Below are positions 37,701 to 48,055 of a DNA stretch of 64,000 bases, in pieces; within the stretch, counting starts at the first letter, position 1, and each line of letters begins with the position of its first letter. Made by a program: the position numbers and the translations under genes. This stretch comes from Phallusia mammillata (Eukaryota; Chordata; Ascidiacea; Phlebobranchia; Ascidiidae), in contig QLIY01000296.1 in the NCBI GenBank assembly GCA_003260075.1, positions 62,001 to 126,000 of the forward strand. Direction: 5' to 3'. The notes beneath the pieces were generated by a model. It did no database searches. It had not been told where the DNA came from and saw nothing but the letters and a program-made list of their open reading frames with translations.

Positions 37701-40021
37701 ATTGTGAACAGTTAAACCCTCAGGAATAGTTGGAAGAAACATTCATTAAGTGTATAGATCACTCTGACTTCATTGTCCAATAGTAGTAAGTGCTGATTTC
37801 TAAGTTGTACATACTAACTGTATTACATTTCCAGATCATGTAGCACATTTAAAATTCCTTTATATGACTGTACAAATCTATTAAAATTGTTTCATTAGAG
37901 TCTCTTGTGGGTTATATGTATAAAAAACAACTAATTTGTATAACTTTGCACCAGTTGGACTAAAAACTTCATTAAATATGTAACTTGTTATATGGAACGT
38001 TTATTCAGCATTAGCTACAAATGTCCCCGTTATTTTCAGCACTAAATTAAACAAACTACATATGGTTTCAAGTTGATCTACTTGTTCCCAAAAAACTTTT
38101 CCTAAGCGTATTGGCGCCTAAGCGTATTCAAACCACCTGTGCCGAGCGTATCGAGAATGGAAGAAGTCTAATACGCTTTGCCTTTTTTCTTTTTCGAAAA
38201 CGAGAGAAATGCATATGCCGTATCGAATACGCTTAAACGCTCCATGTAAAAAAGCTTAATGTTGGTGAAACATTTCTTAATATTACTGCATTGTCGCTGT
38301 AAAATGGTTTTATCGGAGGAATATTTCAATGATGAAAGTCGCATTGTGTAAGGAAGTGTAATATATTGTACATGACAATGTGACCAGTGTTGGTTGGGGA
38401 CCCCCCCCCCTTAGATCGATGTAAATCGAGTTATGTTATTAGGGTAATTTGTTACTTGACGGGCACAATTTATGCCTTCTGCAGTTACCACCTTTAGTGC
38501 ATTCGTGGCTTTGCGCAACTTAACAGTAGGATTACCGCTTCAGCAAGAGATTTAGTTCTTTAGAAATTGGACCCTGTTTTTTTAAGCAACGATTTTGATT
38601 ACCTGACAGTCACGCTTATTTTGCAGCTGCAGTTTGGCTGAGTAAGCTAGATAGCAGCGGCGAAATCAGAAAACTACAAAGCTTTCGCTAAAATTACCTG
38701 TTCTTCCTGTCAATTAGATGGGTAGAGAAACCGCCAATTTTGGAAAAAGTGCTTTGCCGCATAACGCATCGTTTTGAACGACGTGTGACGTCATTAGGGA
38801 TGTCCCCCAAAAAAATTGTTGGACCCCCTTTAAAAATTTCTGGATACGCCCCTGGTACCCCGTACTCGGTATCGAGGATTTCAGTGGTATCGATACTCGT
38901 ACTCGGTATCGAAATATTTTGTCTCAGTTTTCGATACCAACGTGCGAGTACCGAAGGCCGATTTACACCNAGTTTTCGATACCAACGTGCGAGTACCAAA
39001 GGCCGATTTACACCATAAAAATACAGCCAACTTTTGGCCAATATTTGCTTCGGACAGCACAAAATTTGAAAAAAGTTCTGCCAGTTTACGTATGTCTTTT
39101 TCGCTATCACATGGTGATTACATTTTTCGGCATGTGTGCGTGCACGTCTGTACCCCCAGTCCCGACCATGGCAGATAAATTAGCCAGTGATATACAACTA
39201 AGTACAACAGTACACATAAGTACTCGGTAATCGTACTCTGTATCGAAGGTATATCCATGTGGTACTCATACTTGGTATCGGTACTCGCTTCAAAACCCGG
39301 TATCGTCCCATCACTAGTTTAAATGGACGAGAACTTACTTCAGCAGCAGGTTTTTCATCTTCTTCCTCTTCATCACTGTCATCCTCATCATCTTCCTCGT
39401 CACTTTCATCTGCAGCCTTCTTGGCATTCTTACTTTTTGGTGCTTCCTACATCCAACAACAAACATTATTTTTCCAACAATAAACATTATAAGTGTTAGT
39501 GATGGGGCGAGTACCAGGTACTCGGTATCTAACGATTTCAGTGGTATCGATACTCGTACTCAGTATCGAAATATTTTGTCTCAGTTTTCGATACCAACAT
39601 GCGAGTACCAAAGGCTGATTTACACCGTAAGAATACGGGCAACTTTTGGCCAATACTTGCTTCGGACAGCACAAAATCTGGATATTTTTTTATTTTTTTC
39701 GCTATCACATGGTGATTACATTTTTCGGCACGTGTGTGTGTACACCTGTACCCTGACCCCCCCCCCCTTCAGCAAGAGATTTAGTTCTTTAGAAATTGGC
39801 CCCTGCTTTTATTAAGCAACGATTTAGATTACCTGACAGTCACACTTATTTTGCAGCTGCAGTTTGGCTGAGTCAGCTAGATATCAGGGGCGAAATCAGA
39901 AAACTACAAAGCTTTCGCTAAAATTACCTGTTCTTCCTGTCAATTGGACGGGTAGAGAAACCGCCAAAGTCAAAAGTTAGGCCGGGTTTCGGTCTTGTAC
40001 TTTCGGGCCTGCTAATAATTT

Positions 40022-40057
<36 letters not shown>

Positions 40058-43012
40058 TTTGCCGCATAACGCGTCGTTTTGAACGACGTGTGACGTCATT
40101 AGGGAAATTCCCCAAAAAGTTTGGACCCCCTCTTTAAAAATTTCTGGATACGCCCCTGTATACAACTAAGTACAACACTACACTTAAGTACTCTGTATCG
40201 AAGGTATATACATGTGGTACTCATGCTGGGTATCGGTACTCACTTCAAAACCTGGTATCGCCCCATCACTAGTAAGTGTTTCATTATTTGTCACCAAAAA
40301 GAAATAGTGTCAAACAGACTTTACACCACTTTGGTAAATTTGTGCTTATTTGTTTTAATTCAGTTAAGCAACTTCCTTGATTTACAGGTAAACAGAAGTA
40401 GAGTGGGCAATTAGTGTTCTATCCAGTTTACTTCAAAAAAAGATGTAAAATAAGAGAAAAAATTGCAAAAGCGTCATAAGAAAAAATAACTATTTAAACC
40501 AGTGGTTTTCAACCTTTTTTATCAGGCGGCATTTCAGCCTTGAGCTGTAAAAAAAGTGACAAGTTAGACTGGGTTTCGAGCTTGTACTTTCAGGTTTGGG
40601 CCTGGTTACAATTCAAGACAAAGCACATTGTCGGTTAATGCATCGCTTTGAGTTAAAAAAATGAAATAGGCAACAAAACCACTGCTGACCATTCGTTGCA
40701 TTAAGCGTGGGGCCCAGCATATTTATGAGGAAAAGTCCCAAAGTGGCGTGCCATTAGGAAAATCCCCCCCCCCCAAGACAAAGCACATTGTCGGTTAATG
40801 CATCGCTTTGAGTTAAAAAAAATGAAATAGGCAACAAAACCACTGCTGACCATTCGTTGCGTTAAGCATATTTATGAGGAAAAGTCCCAAAGTGGCGTGC
40901 CATTAGGAAAAGTCCTAATTTAAATGTTAGACCTTCTCCACTTTAAAATTTCTTGCATAAGGAAGTAACATACGAGTTTTCTACTGATATGTTCTCATAA
41001 GTTTATCAAACACAATATATCACCTCTTCTTCATCAGAGTCTTCTTCCTCCTCAGAGTCGTCATCTGATTCTTTTATCTCAATTGCTTTAGCAGCTGCTT
41101 TCCCATTAGGTTTCTAAATAACCACAGTCAAAATTATTTGAAAAAACGTCAGGTAATTAACCCTATACAAGCAATTTTGAACTTTGACTGTCAGTGATGG
41201 CTGAAGTTATTCCACAAGAAAACAACTGCAGAAGCAGCACTACTGGCTTTTGAAGTTCATACTTGATGACCATTGGCTGATTCATGATATCATTAAAACA
41301 GCACACTAAGTGTTTTAGACAATAGTCTGTTGAATATCTTGCAACAAAAAATTGTGAAAAAAAAACTTTTTGAAAACAATTTTCAAATACACTAAAAATA
41401 CACACTGATTTTGACTTTTGAATGATTCGAATCATCTGTGGTTCTCAACTGCTTTGGCAGTCAAAAAATAATAATGCAAAGTTTATTTAATCTAACTTGC
41501 TCACCTCATCCTCTTCTTCTTCATCTTCAGACTCTTCTTCCTCTTCTGATGAGCTTTCCTCCTTAACTTGCTCCACAACCTTCTTTGCCTTCTTCTTTTT
41601 CTTCAGGTTTTCCTTGGAAGAAAATATACCTTTGTTACCATTTCAATATAAAGTAAATCAAAAATATACAACAATGTCTGCAAGTAAGAATAGTTTGCTA
41701 TCGGAGTGGGACGTTTTCCAACAAATCTGACAACCTGCCTAATCACTTAAAACATGTCCACGCCCCATATGCAATGATATATGTCTGACCATTTTGTGAA
41801 ACTCGTTTATAGTAAAAGAAGCTCAAAATTCCAATAACATTATTGAAACAAGCTACAACAGAATCTTACATCAATAGAGAAACAAATGGGCTATCAGTAT
41901 ATTTAAGTTTCAAACCAGACCTCATTTGCCCAGTTAAAAATCAACCTGTTAGTGCTTGTATTACTTTTAACAAACTATGTGCATCATTCACTCAACCAAA
42001 GAGTTATCATTTGCTTGCATTGTATCAGCGGCACAAATTTTAGGTTTATGAATTCCCTACTTTTACCAGAAAAATACATTAACTAAAATGTAAGCTAAAA
42101 TCAATAATTGCTGGAATGCAAAGCATTTGAAACAATTTCCACTTTTAATGTGGTGTTTGGGATAGGGTTCCTCTATTTCCCAGACTTTTTTATTCCTTGA
42201 ATTCAGGAAATAAAAAAATCCTAAGAATCCCAGGATCCTGACAAAATATTGTTATATTTGTACGTCCATTATTGCATCATTTCAATGATAAAAAACAATG
42301 TTATATCCACTAAAAACACCTAGTTGAGCATGTTTATGTCAAACATTATAACACTTTCTATGCCGCACTTGCTAAATTTCATGAAATAATTTTTCTTCAT
42401 AATTCGATTTTTTATACCACTAGATAGTGATTTTCGCAATACTTCCATTCATTCTCTATTAAAAACACATAATTAAGTTAAAATATGTTTGGAAAACCCT
42501 CTTAGTTAGAAAAAAGATCAATTTTATTTTGACATAAATGCAATCCTGGCAATTTCCCATCGCCCCCCCCCCTATAACACTTTCTATGCCGCACTTGCTA
42601 AATTTCATGAAATAATTTTTTTTCATAATTCGATTTTTTATACCGCTAGATAGTGATTTTCGCAATACTTACTAAAAACACATAATTAAGTTAAAATATT
42701 ATTGGAAAACCCTCTTAGTTAGAAAAAAGATCCATTTTATTTTGACATAAATGCAATCCTGGCAATTTCCCATCAAAACATTCCCATTAAGGAACCCTAG
42801 TATGGGGCTTTGGGTTTATATGTATTTTCTTGGTATAGTTTCTTGAATTGATGTTATACCTGTGCTGGTTCCTCAACAGCTTTAGCAATTTTGACTGGTT
42901 TCACAATTGCGGTCTTTCCTTTTTTGCCCTGAAATATAAATAAGTTAAGTGTTTTGGACTTATACAAAAAACAAAATAATATCAATGTTACCTTTGCTTT
43001 TAGTTGAACCAT
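32203..43012 (-). CDS. NCL: Nucleolin (acidic N-terminus, three RRMs, two RGG regions)
   Basis: Nucleolar RNA-binding protein of rRNA transcription and processing. Coding exons (complement): 42992-43012, 42860-42928, 41505-41612, 41024-41113, 39339-39446, 37187-37240, 36843-36950, 36624-36735, 36357-36474, 35934-36064, 35620-35791, 34911-35140, 34200-34329, 32420-32553, 32203-32336. All junction phases agree; total 1719 nt, 572 residues. Residues 1-224 alternate Lys-rich and Asp/Glu/Ser-rich blocks. RRM1 is about 227-300 (MMFTELPEG..KAFVDV), RRM2 about 321-397 (TLFAKNLPF..GFIEF), then an internal RGG/GRGRDSFGRG region at about 400-436, RRM3 about 443-515 (TLFVKGVTE..FAYVEF) and a C-terminal RGG tail. 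Vertebrate nucleolin has four RRMs and one terminal RGG tail. The donor of the 34200-34329 exon is GTAGGT and contains an in-frame TAG, so retaining that intron would stop translation inside RRM3. Confidence 0.92.
33120..33960. repeat. Diverged tandem repeat in nucleolin intron
   Basis: Imperfect units of very roughly 100-170 bp repeat across this stretch of the intron between exons 34200-34329 and 32420-32553. Recurring words include CCCCCTAAAATGGGTGA, TTTTTAAACAATGTC, GAAATTNGACAGTTTG, TAGGTGTCAATTG and TTTACCCTGTA. One unit is duplicated across a poly-G at 33550-33559. Confidence 0.7.
34449..34833. mobile_element. MITE with perfect 8-bp TSD, interior replaced by poly-G
   Basis: Begins TAGGGATGGGCCGAGCC and ends GGCACATCCCTA, flanked by GTACAAAT at 34441-34448 and 34834-34841. 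The interior is mostly two G runs (34477-34557 and 34687-34769) with about 130 bp between. It sits in a nucleolin intron. Confidence 0.8.
35235..35375 (-). ncRNA. Candidate H/ACA snoRNA in nucleolin intron (copy A)
   Basis: About 140 nt on the transcribed strand, in the intron between exons 35620-35791 and 34911-35140. The 5' hairpin closes with AGCUUUUUG pairing CAAAAAGCU over 9 bp, and has an inner stem (CACUU..AAGUG, GCCAC..GUGGC). Next come an H-box-like AAAUAA, a second hairpin (AAAC-UCCG-GUUU core) and ACA three bases from the proposed 3' end. The size fits H/ACA RNAs. The lower 3' stem is short and less certain. Vertebrate NCL introns are known to host snoRNAs, including an H/ACA RNA. 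Confidence 0.68.
36145..36282 (-). ncRNA. Candidate H/ACA snoRNA in nucleolin intron (copy B)
   Basis: Paralogue of 35235-35375 in the intron between exons 36357-36474 and 35934-36064. Same layout: AGCUUCUUG pairs CAAGAAGCU, where copy A has U-A in place of C-G, a compensatory change. The inner stems, the AAAUAA H-box and the ACA near the 3' end are all kept. The flanking intron sequence outside the element differs between the copies. Confidence 0.68.
39497..40271. mobile_element. TAGTGATGGGGCGA...CGCCCCATCACTA element
   Basis: Terminal inverted repeats with 8-bp flanks ATAAGTGT / GTAAGTGT (7 of 8). Interior rich in GGTATCGATACT-type palindromic words. A related right end lies at about 39300-39316 and related interior sequence at 38866-39300. 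The interior also carries a copy of 38540-38860 (CAGCAAGAGATTTAG.. to ..GGATACGCCCCTG) after a poly-C at 39757-39767, and another poly-C at 40023-40057, so the structure shown may not be real. Confidence 0.6.
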
Positions 43013-44350
43013 TTTGAAATTTTCTCAAGTTTTTCTTGTCAAAAAATTTAAGGTATTCTATTTTACAAGGTAAGATCCAAGACTATTTTTTAGAATCCCC
43101 CCCCCCAAGTTTATTTAAATTTCAGACTAAACAACTTGGACCCTGAAAAAAATATTTCACTTTATTATGGCCAAAAGTTATGGCTTAAAACAAGTAGTTT
43201 GTGTAACTTAATATATTAACAGAATCCTAAAAAACCTAGACTATAATAGAACATTTCCACATGCTAGCAAATTGTAAGAAATAACAACCCCCCCCCCCCC
43301 AACAGAATCCTAAAAAACCTAGACTATAATAGAACATTTCCACATGCTTGCTGGGAGCAAATTGTAAGAAATAACAACCTAAGGCATTTTAAAAACAATT
43401 TCTTCATTAAAAATCAACACTAAACAGCAATTCATTTATGTGCTGAGAATGACAAATTAATTTTTTCTGCGATTTTTCCTGCAATCTACAATGTTTTTTT
43501 AGCGCTTGTTAAAGGTTTTTTAAAACTTGTCAAATTGCCAATTCCATGGTACTAAAATGGTTGAATTTAAAGACAACTGAACTAAATGATTGTAATGTAC
43601 AACATTGATGTCAAATGTCACTGACAAAGAAACAGCTTATATAAAGTGAATTAAAATGTACATTATTAAACACATTTCATCACGTAATAAAGGTCTTACA
43701 AACACATCATATAACGATGTATGCAAAAGTAGCAAATACTAAAACACCACAAACCTTTCGCACCACGAACTAGAACAGAAGAAACACGAGGTGCAAAGTA
43801 AGGGAGATTTGCAACAACATCCAATGAGCAGACAATAAAATAATGTGAAAAACAATGTTTTACTTCTGTTGTTCAGGTAATTATAACACAAAATAGAATA
43901 GTAAGTGTTCATAAACTGCATATTAAATTTATTTTTAAATGACTTAAGACAAAACAATACAATTCGTCCTGCAGACACAAATTATTTTGACAGATTTCGT
44001 TTCAATCATGGGATTAAGAGCGGCCATGCTGAATACACGTGTGTTGCAAAGCAGGCCGTGGCGTGAAAACAAAATGTGCTTTAAACATTTACAATCCGAA
44101 CCAGTGCCGTGCAAAACTAACTCCCATTAACAAACGAAGCAGTTTAAATGGTTAGCAGGGAATTGGTTGTATTATTTACCGTCAACATTGTGCAGCATTG
44201 GCGCTTGAACAAAAGAAATAACGCTTTATTGCGTCATAGAAGCCACTGTGTGCAAATTTCGGGATTCTGCAACAAACCCCAGTTTTCTTTCGGTGACTTT
44301 TTGATAGCTGTGTGTGCTGTCTATAACTTGGGAATTGTTTTTGCAAGATA
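43013..44350. other. Head-to-head interval between nucleolin and coiled-coil gene
   Basis: About 1.3 kb separates the two divergent start codons and probably holds both promoters and 5' UTRs. It contains two poly-C junctions (43097-43106 and 43288-43300), the second between near-identical copies. No TATA box or initiator can be assigned with confidence. Confidence 0.5.
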
Positions 44351-45589
44351 ATGGACAGTCCGCCACCAATAAAAAGACGTTTACTAGATATTTTTAAAGA
44401 GCCAAGACAATATACTCAAGCAAGTCAGGAAATTGCTTCCAGTTCGGAGTGCGTTAAAAGCAGCAGTCCTGAAAAAATGGATGATTCTTCGAAGCCAAAG
44501 CGCTGCCTGTCCATGCTTCAAGATTTAATCAAACGCAGCAGCATTGAAGTCCATCCCCGCAAAGTTTCTTGTGTTATCAGCAAAGAACCTACATTTGCTT
44601 GTGGAAAAACATGGAAAAATCCTGTTGAAATGCCTGAAGTAAACAATATCCCTAATATAACAGCTAAACCACAATCTCCTGGTGTTGAAAATGTTATCCA
44701 GCGTTTAAATAAAAACGAACTGCCGAATCTAACAACATTTGCTCAAGAAGTAGCCGAAAAACGTGCAATGCAACGCAGACACATTGAAGACCAGGAAGCA
44801 GTTTTAAATGTAGCTCAAAAGAACTTGTCAAATTTGCAAAATAGTAAGGACAAACTGCTTACAAAAAAACGCCGAATAGCTAACAACCCCCCCCCCGGAT
44901 TCTGCAACAAACCCCAGTTTTCTTTCGGTGACTTTTTGATAGCTATGTGTGCTGTCTGAAACTTGGGAATTGTTTTCCCCCCCCCCTATCCCTGTTACTT
45001 GATGAAACGGTAGCCACAAACCAAAAACGTGTTACGGTACTAGGTGAAGAGATTTTACGGTTAATACAGAGGGAAGCAAAATTGAGGTTTGAACTCTGTT
45101 CTGGCACCAGTTCGCATTTGGAAAAAGAACAATACAAAAGGTCCATGCAAAAACACGTCCAGGATATCAAACAAACAGAAAGAATCATCCCAGCATGCAC
45201 AAGTAATCGCGTCGATAAAAGTACGAATTGAGGAAAACAAGAATATGCTGAAAGATGTGGATGAGAATTTGGAAAAAGCGAAATATCAACCGAACCCGGT
45301 AGATGGTAGTAGTGTAATCGAAAAGCTAAAGTGTGATTTACAACGGATCGCTACAATGGAAAGTAGAAAGAAAATGTCACTTAAGCAAGAAGACGAGGCT
45401 GCAAAAAAATCCCAAAGCGACTACGGAATGGCTAAAAAATCGTTATCGACACAAAATCAACGACTTAGGGCCCGATGTGCGGAGGCTAAACAACACTTGC
45501 AGCAATTGGAAGAAGAAAAATATGCACTACAAGTGGAAAACAGTGAGCTCAGAAGAAACTTGGATCTGTCCATCACAAAGCATATTTGA
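44351..45589 (+). CDS. Intronless coiled-coil protein, broken by assembly insertion and frameshift
   Basis: Starts MDSPPPIKRRLLDIF. The first half is Ser/Pro-rich and basic, the rest a long coiled coil rich in Lys, Glu and Gln. I do not recognise the family; a cytoskeletal or kinetochore-type role would be a guess. The frame is open from 44351 to about 44885. Then 10-11 C, a block at 44897-44975 that is a near copy of the upstream region 44262-44341, and a second C run (44976-44985) interrupt it. Coding resumes near 44987 in another frame (LLDETVATNQKRV..) and shifts by one base near 45170-45190, after which it is open to 45589. No introns are seen across about 1.2 kb, unlike its neighbours. 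Most likely one intact gene disrupted in the assembly. Confidence 0.6.
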
Positions 45590-46103
45590 CCCCTTTATAT
45601 TTTTAAGTGTTGAGAACGTTTTTATTTGCATGTTTTCTTTTTCTTTGTAATTGTTGCTTCGAAAAAAGTTTACAGAGAACGTAAGCACCCTTTTTGATAT
45701 GTCGTGCAAGTATTGCGGATAAAACCGTCACTGTACACAACTTTTACCTTATATAAGCTATTGCTCCAGGCATAGTATCAAGTGTTTGAATCAAGTCCAG
45801 TATAAGCTATTGCTGCCAGGCATAATATCCAGTTTGTACAGCTCTTCTGGCAAATGTGATTTTATTCCGACGTTTCGACGTCCTATACAGGTCCTCTGAC
45901 GTCCCATACAGGTCGTGTACCCTGATGAAGACTCTTTTGTCACAAACTTGGCAAAGAAAAATTACATTAACGGATTTTGTGGAGCTCAAGAGATATACCA
46001 AGTAGAAGATTGTTGTAAACAATGATAAATGAACAGACAACACAGAGCGTAACAATATAGGTGACGTCATAGTTATCTGGAAGTCATTGGCGAATCTTCT
46101 AAC

Positions 46104-46495
46104 CAGACATGGGGTCGAATACACGCGTCCTGTATTCGAATACTTACGAATACCTGCATGATTGTATTCGAATTCATGAATACTTTGGTAATTTTTGAGT
46201 GACAGCAATTCGAATGGTATTCGAATAAAACGAGTNCGTAAAAAATCTCATGTATTCGAATTGGCAAATTCTTAGGTTGGCAAAAACCTACAACAATTCG
46301 AATTGTATTCGAATAAATTTACTCAAGTTTTTGTATTCATGAATTGTCGGTTCAAAAATTAACTTCAACTATTCGAATTGTATTCATGCACTATCGAACG
46401 AAATCCAAAATCATTCGAATACAGCACGAAGGTGGCAAAACCTGTATTCGAATGCATTCGAATACGAATGACGAATACGAATGGCCCCATGTCTG
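46104..46495. mobile_element. CAGACATGGGG...CCCCATGTCTG MITE with perfect TSD
   Basis: 392 bp with inverted ends CAGACATGGGGTCGAATAC and ACGAATGGCCCCATGTCTG and a perfect 8-bp duplication CTTCTAAC (46096-46103 and 46496-46503). The interior is a dense set of ATTCGAAT/TATTCGAATA palindromes. One N at 46236. Confidence 0.85.
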
Positions 46496-47862
46496 CTTCT
46501 AACTGTGGACAAAGTCAGACAACAATCTGCACTCATATGGGATATTTTGACAAACGTTATTTCTGTGCAGTATTGAGTTGCAAACAAGAAATATAGAGAC
46601 AGTTGGTGCCGCAGCCGTCGATTACGTCAAGGTTATCCACCCCGATCTAGATAGTCGGCAAATGAAAAAAATCACACGAATAACGTTAGTAACGTTTACC
46701 GGTTTAACCGGTTTTTGCACAACAAGTTGTAATTATTTCATGGAAGAAGTGTCTTAATAGAAAATTAATATAAATATTCGTTTACAGAACCCTCAACAAT
46801 CCTTTTTCAGTTTTTATTGAACTTTTAGATAAGCATTTGTTTGTTTTTAATCGTACAAACATCCAGCGGTATAAGCAAATGCTTAGGTGGCATCTGTCCA
46901 GCGTTTGTGCAACGAGGCGTCGAAAATCCTGTAGCTGATTTACAAATCCTGAACGAGCGCATTGCTTGTCCGCTTAGATGATTGCAAGTCATCCAATGTA
47001 ATCCAAAATCAATGAGCCATCACTTAATGACGATCAGGATTTTTAAAGAATTTCTATCTACTACTGTGATTTGTCCCACAAATGTTGCTCGAAACGTATA
47101 AAACTGTTTGCAATAAATTGACGCCTAATAAATATATCGAAAAAACTATGTTTTAGAATTTGACTTCGACAAAATTAGTCAGATATCAGAAGAATACAGA
47201 ATTCTATTTTAGTATTTAAAAGTCCATTTGTTTTTGAGGCGATTTGCGCAACCATTATTTTGACAGTAATGTCTTTTGCATATACGTTTAAAACTTAGCG
47301 ACACAAATTTATTATCTGGTGTTTTTAAATTATTTCTAAACATTTAATATTAAAACGGATATTCAAAATAGCATTTGGCATGCTTACTTAAAAGATACAA
47401 TTTTTGTTTATCTTTTGTTAGTGCTATTTATTGTTACATTTTGACTTATATATAGCACTGATATGGTGACTTTATTGGGGATTGCCCTTTTTCAAGTTAT
47501 AAACAAATTTGCTAAACGAAAATACGCCATGTAGCATATCGGTGCATGGTCCTTTATTTTGACTATTTTATGCAATTCAATGAATTTGTGTAATAAACAG
47601 TAAAATCGCAACAAGATGTCCTTGCTGCTAGTGAGTTACGATATATGTAGCAACAAACGCATTAATATAGAATCACTAATTGAATATAAACAAACGTTTT
47701 TAGGATATAACCAATTGGCAAATGAAATGAACTAAACAAAATACATCTCCAGGCCAGGTTAACAAATACAACAGTAAAACACTGGATAGGTATACTGATC
47801 ACAAAACACAAATCAGTTTGTCTTTCCTTAAGAGCCTTCTGGTGCATATTGTTTCCGTTGGT

Positions 47863-47870
47863 GATTAATC
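47863..47870 (+). promoter_or_regulatory. Candidate Otx-type site upstream of opsin
   Basis: GATTAATC contains two overlapping GATTA/TAATC half sites recognised by K50 paired-type homeodomains such as Otx/Crx, which drive photoreceptor genes. It lies 186 bp upstream of the opsin ATG. A single short motif, so weak evidence. Confidence 0.3.
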
Positions 47871-48055
47871 GCTTAAGAGGATGTTGAAATTCAAGAGATT
47901 TTACCACTACATATGGTTTCATTACTTACAAATTTCGATTGCATTATTGATCTTGTCTTTTTACCCGCATTCTGTCTCGTGCATAAATATCCCAAGCCAC
48001 GGCCACTCGTTTGTTTCTTGTAAGGTGAAGGAATGCAACACACAAGTTAGGCAAT

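Larger units (their letters stand above)
45590..48055. other. Intergenic region between coiled-coil gene and opsin
   Basis: No exon seen. Contains the MITE at 46104-46495 and AT-rich sequence. GATTAATC at 47863-47870 lies 186 bp before the opsin start codon and would suit an Otx/K50 homeodomain factor. Confidence 0.5.

Noticed and set aside
37325-38270. Element bounded by CTTTTTACATGAGC and GCTCCATGTAAAAAAGC
   Set aside because: Inverted ends are imperfect, no target-site duplication was found, and a poly-G join lies inside.
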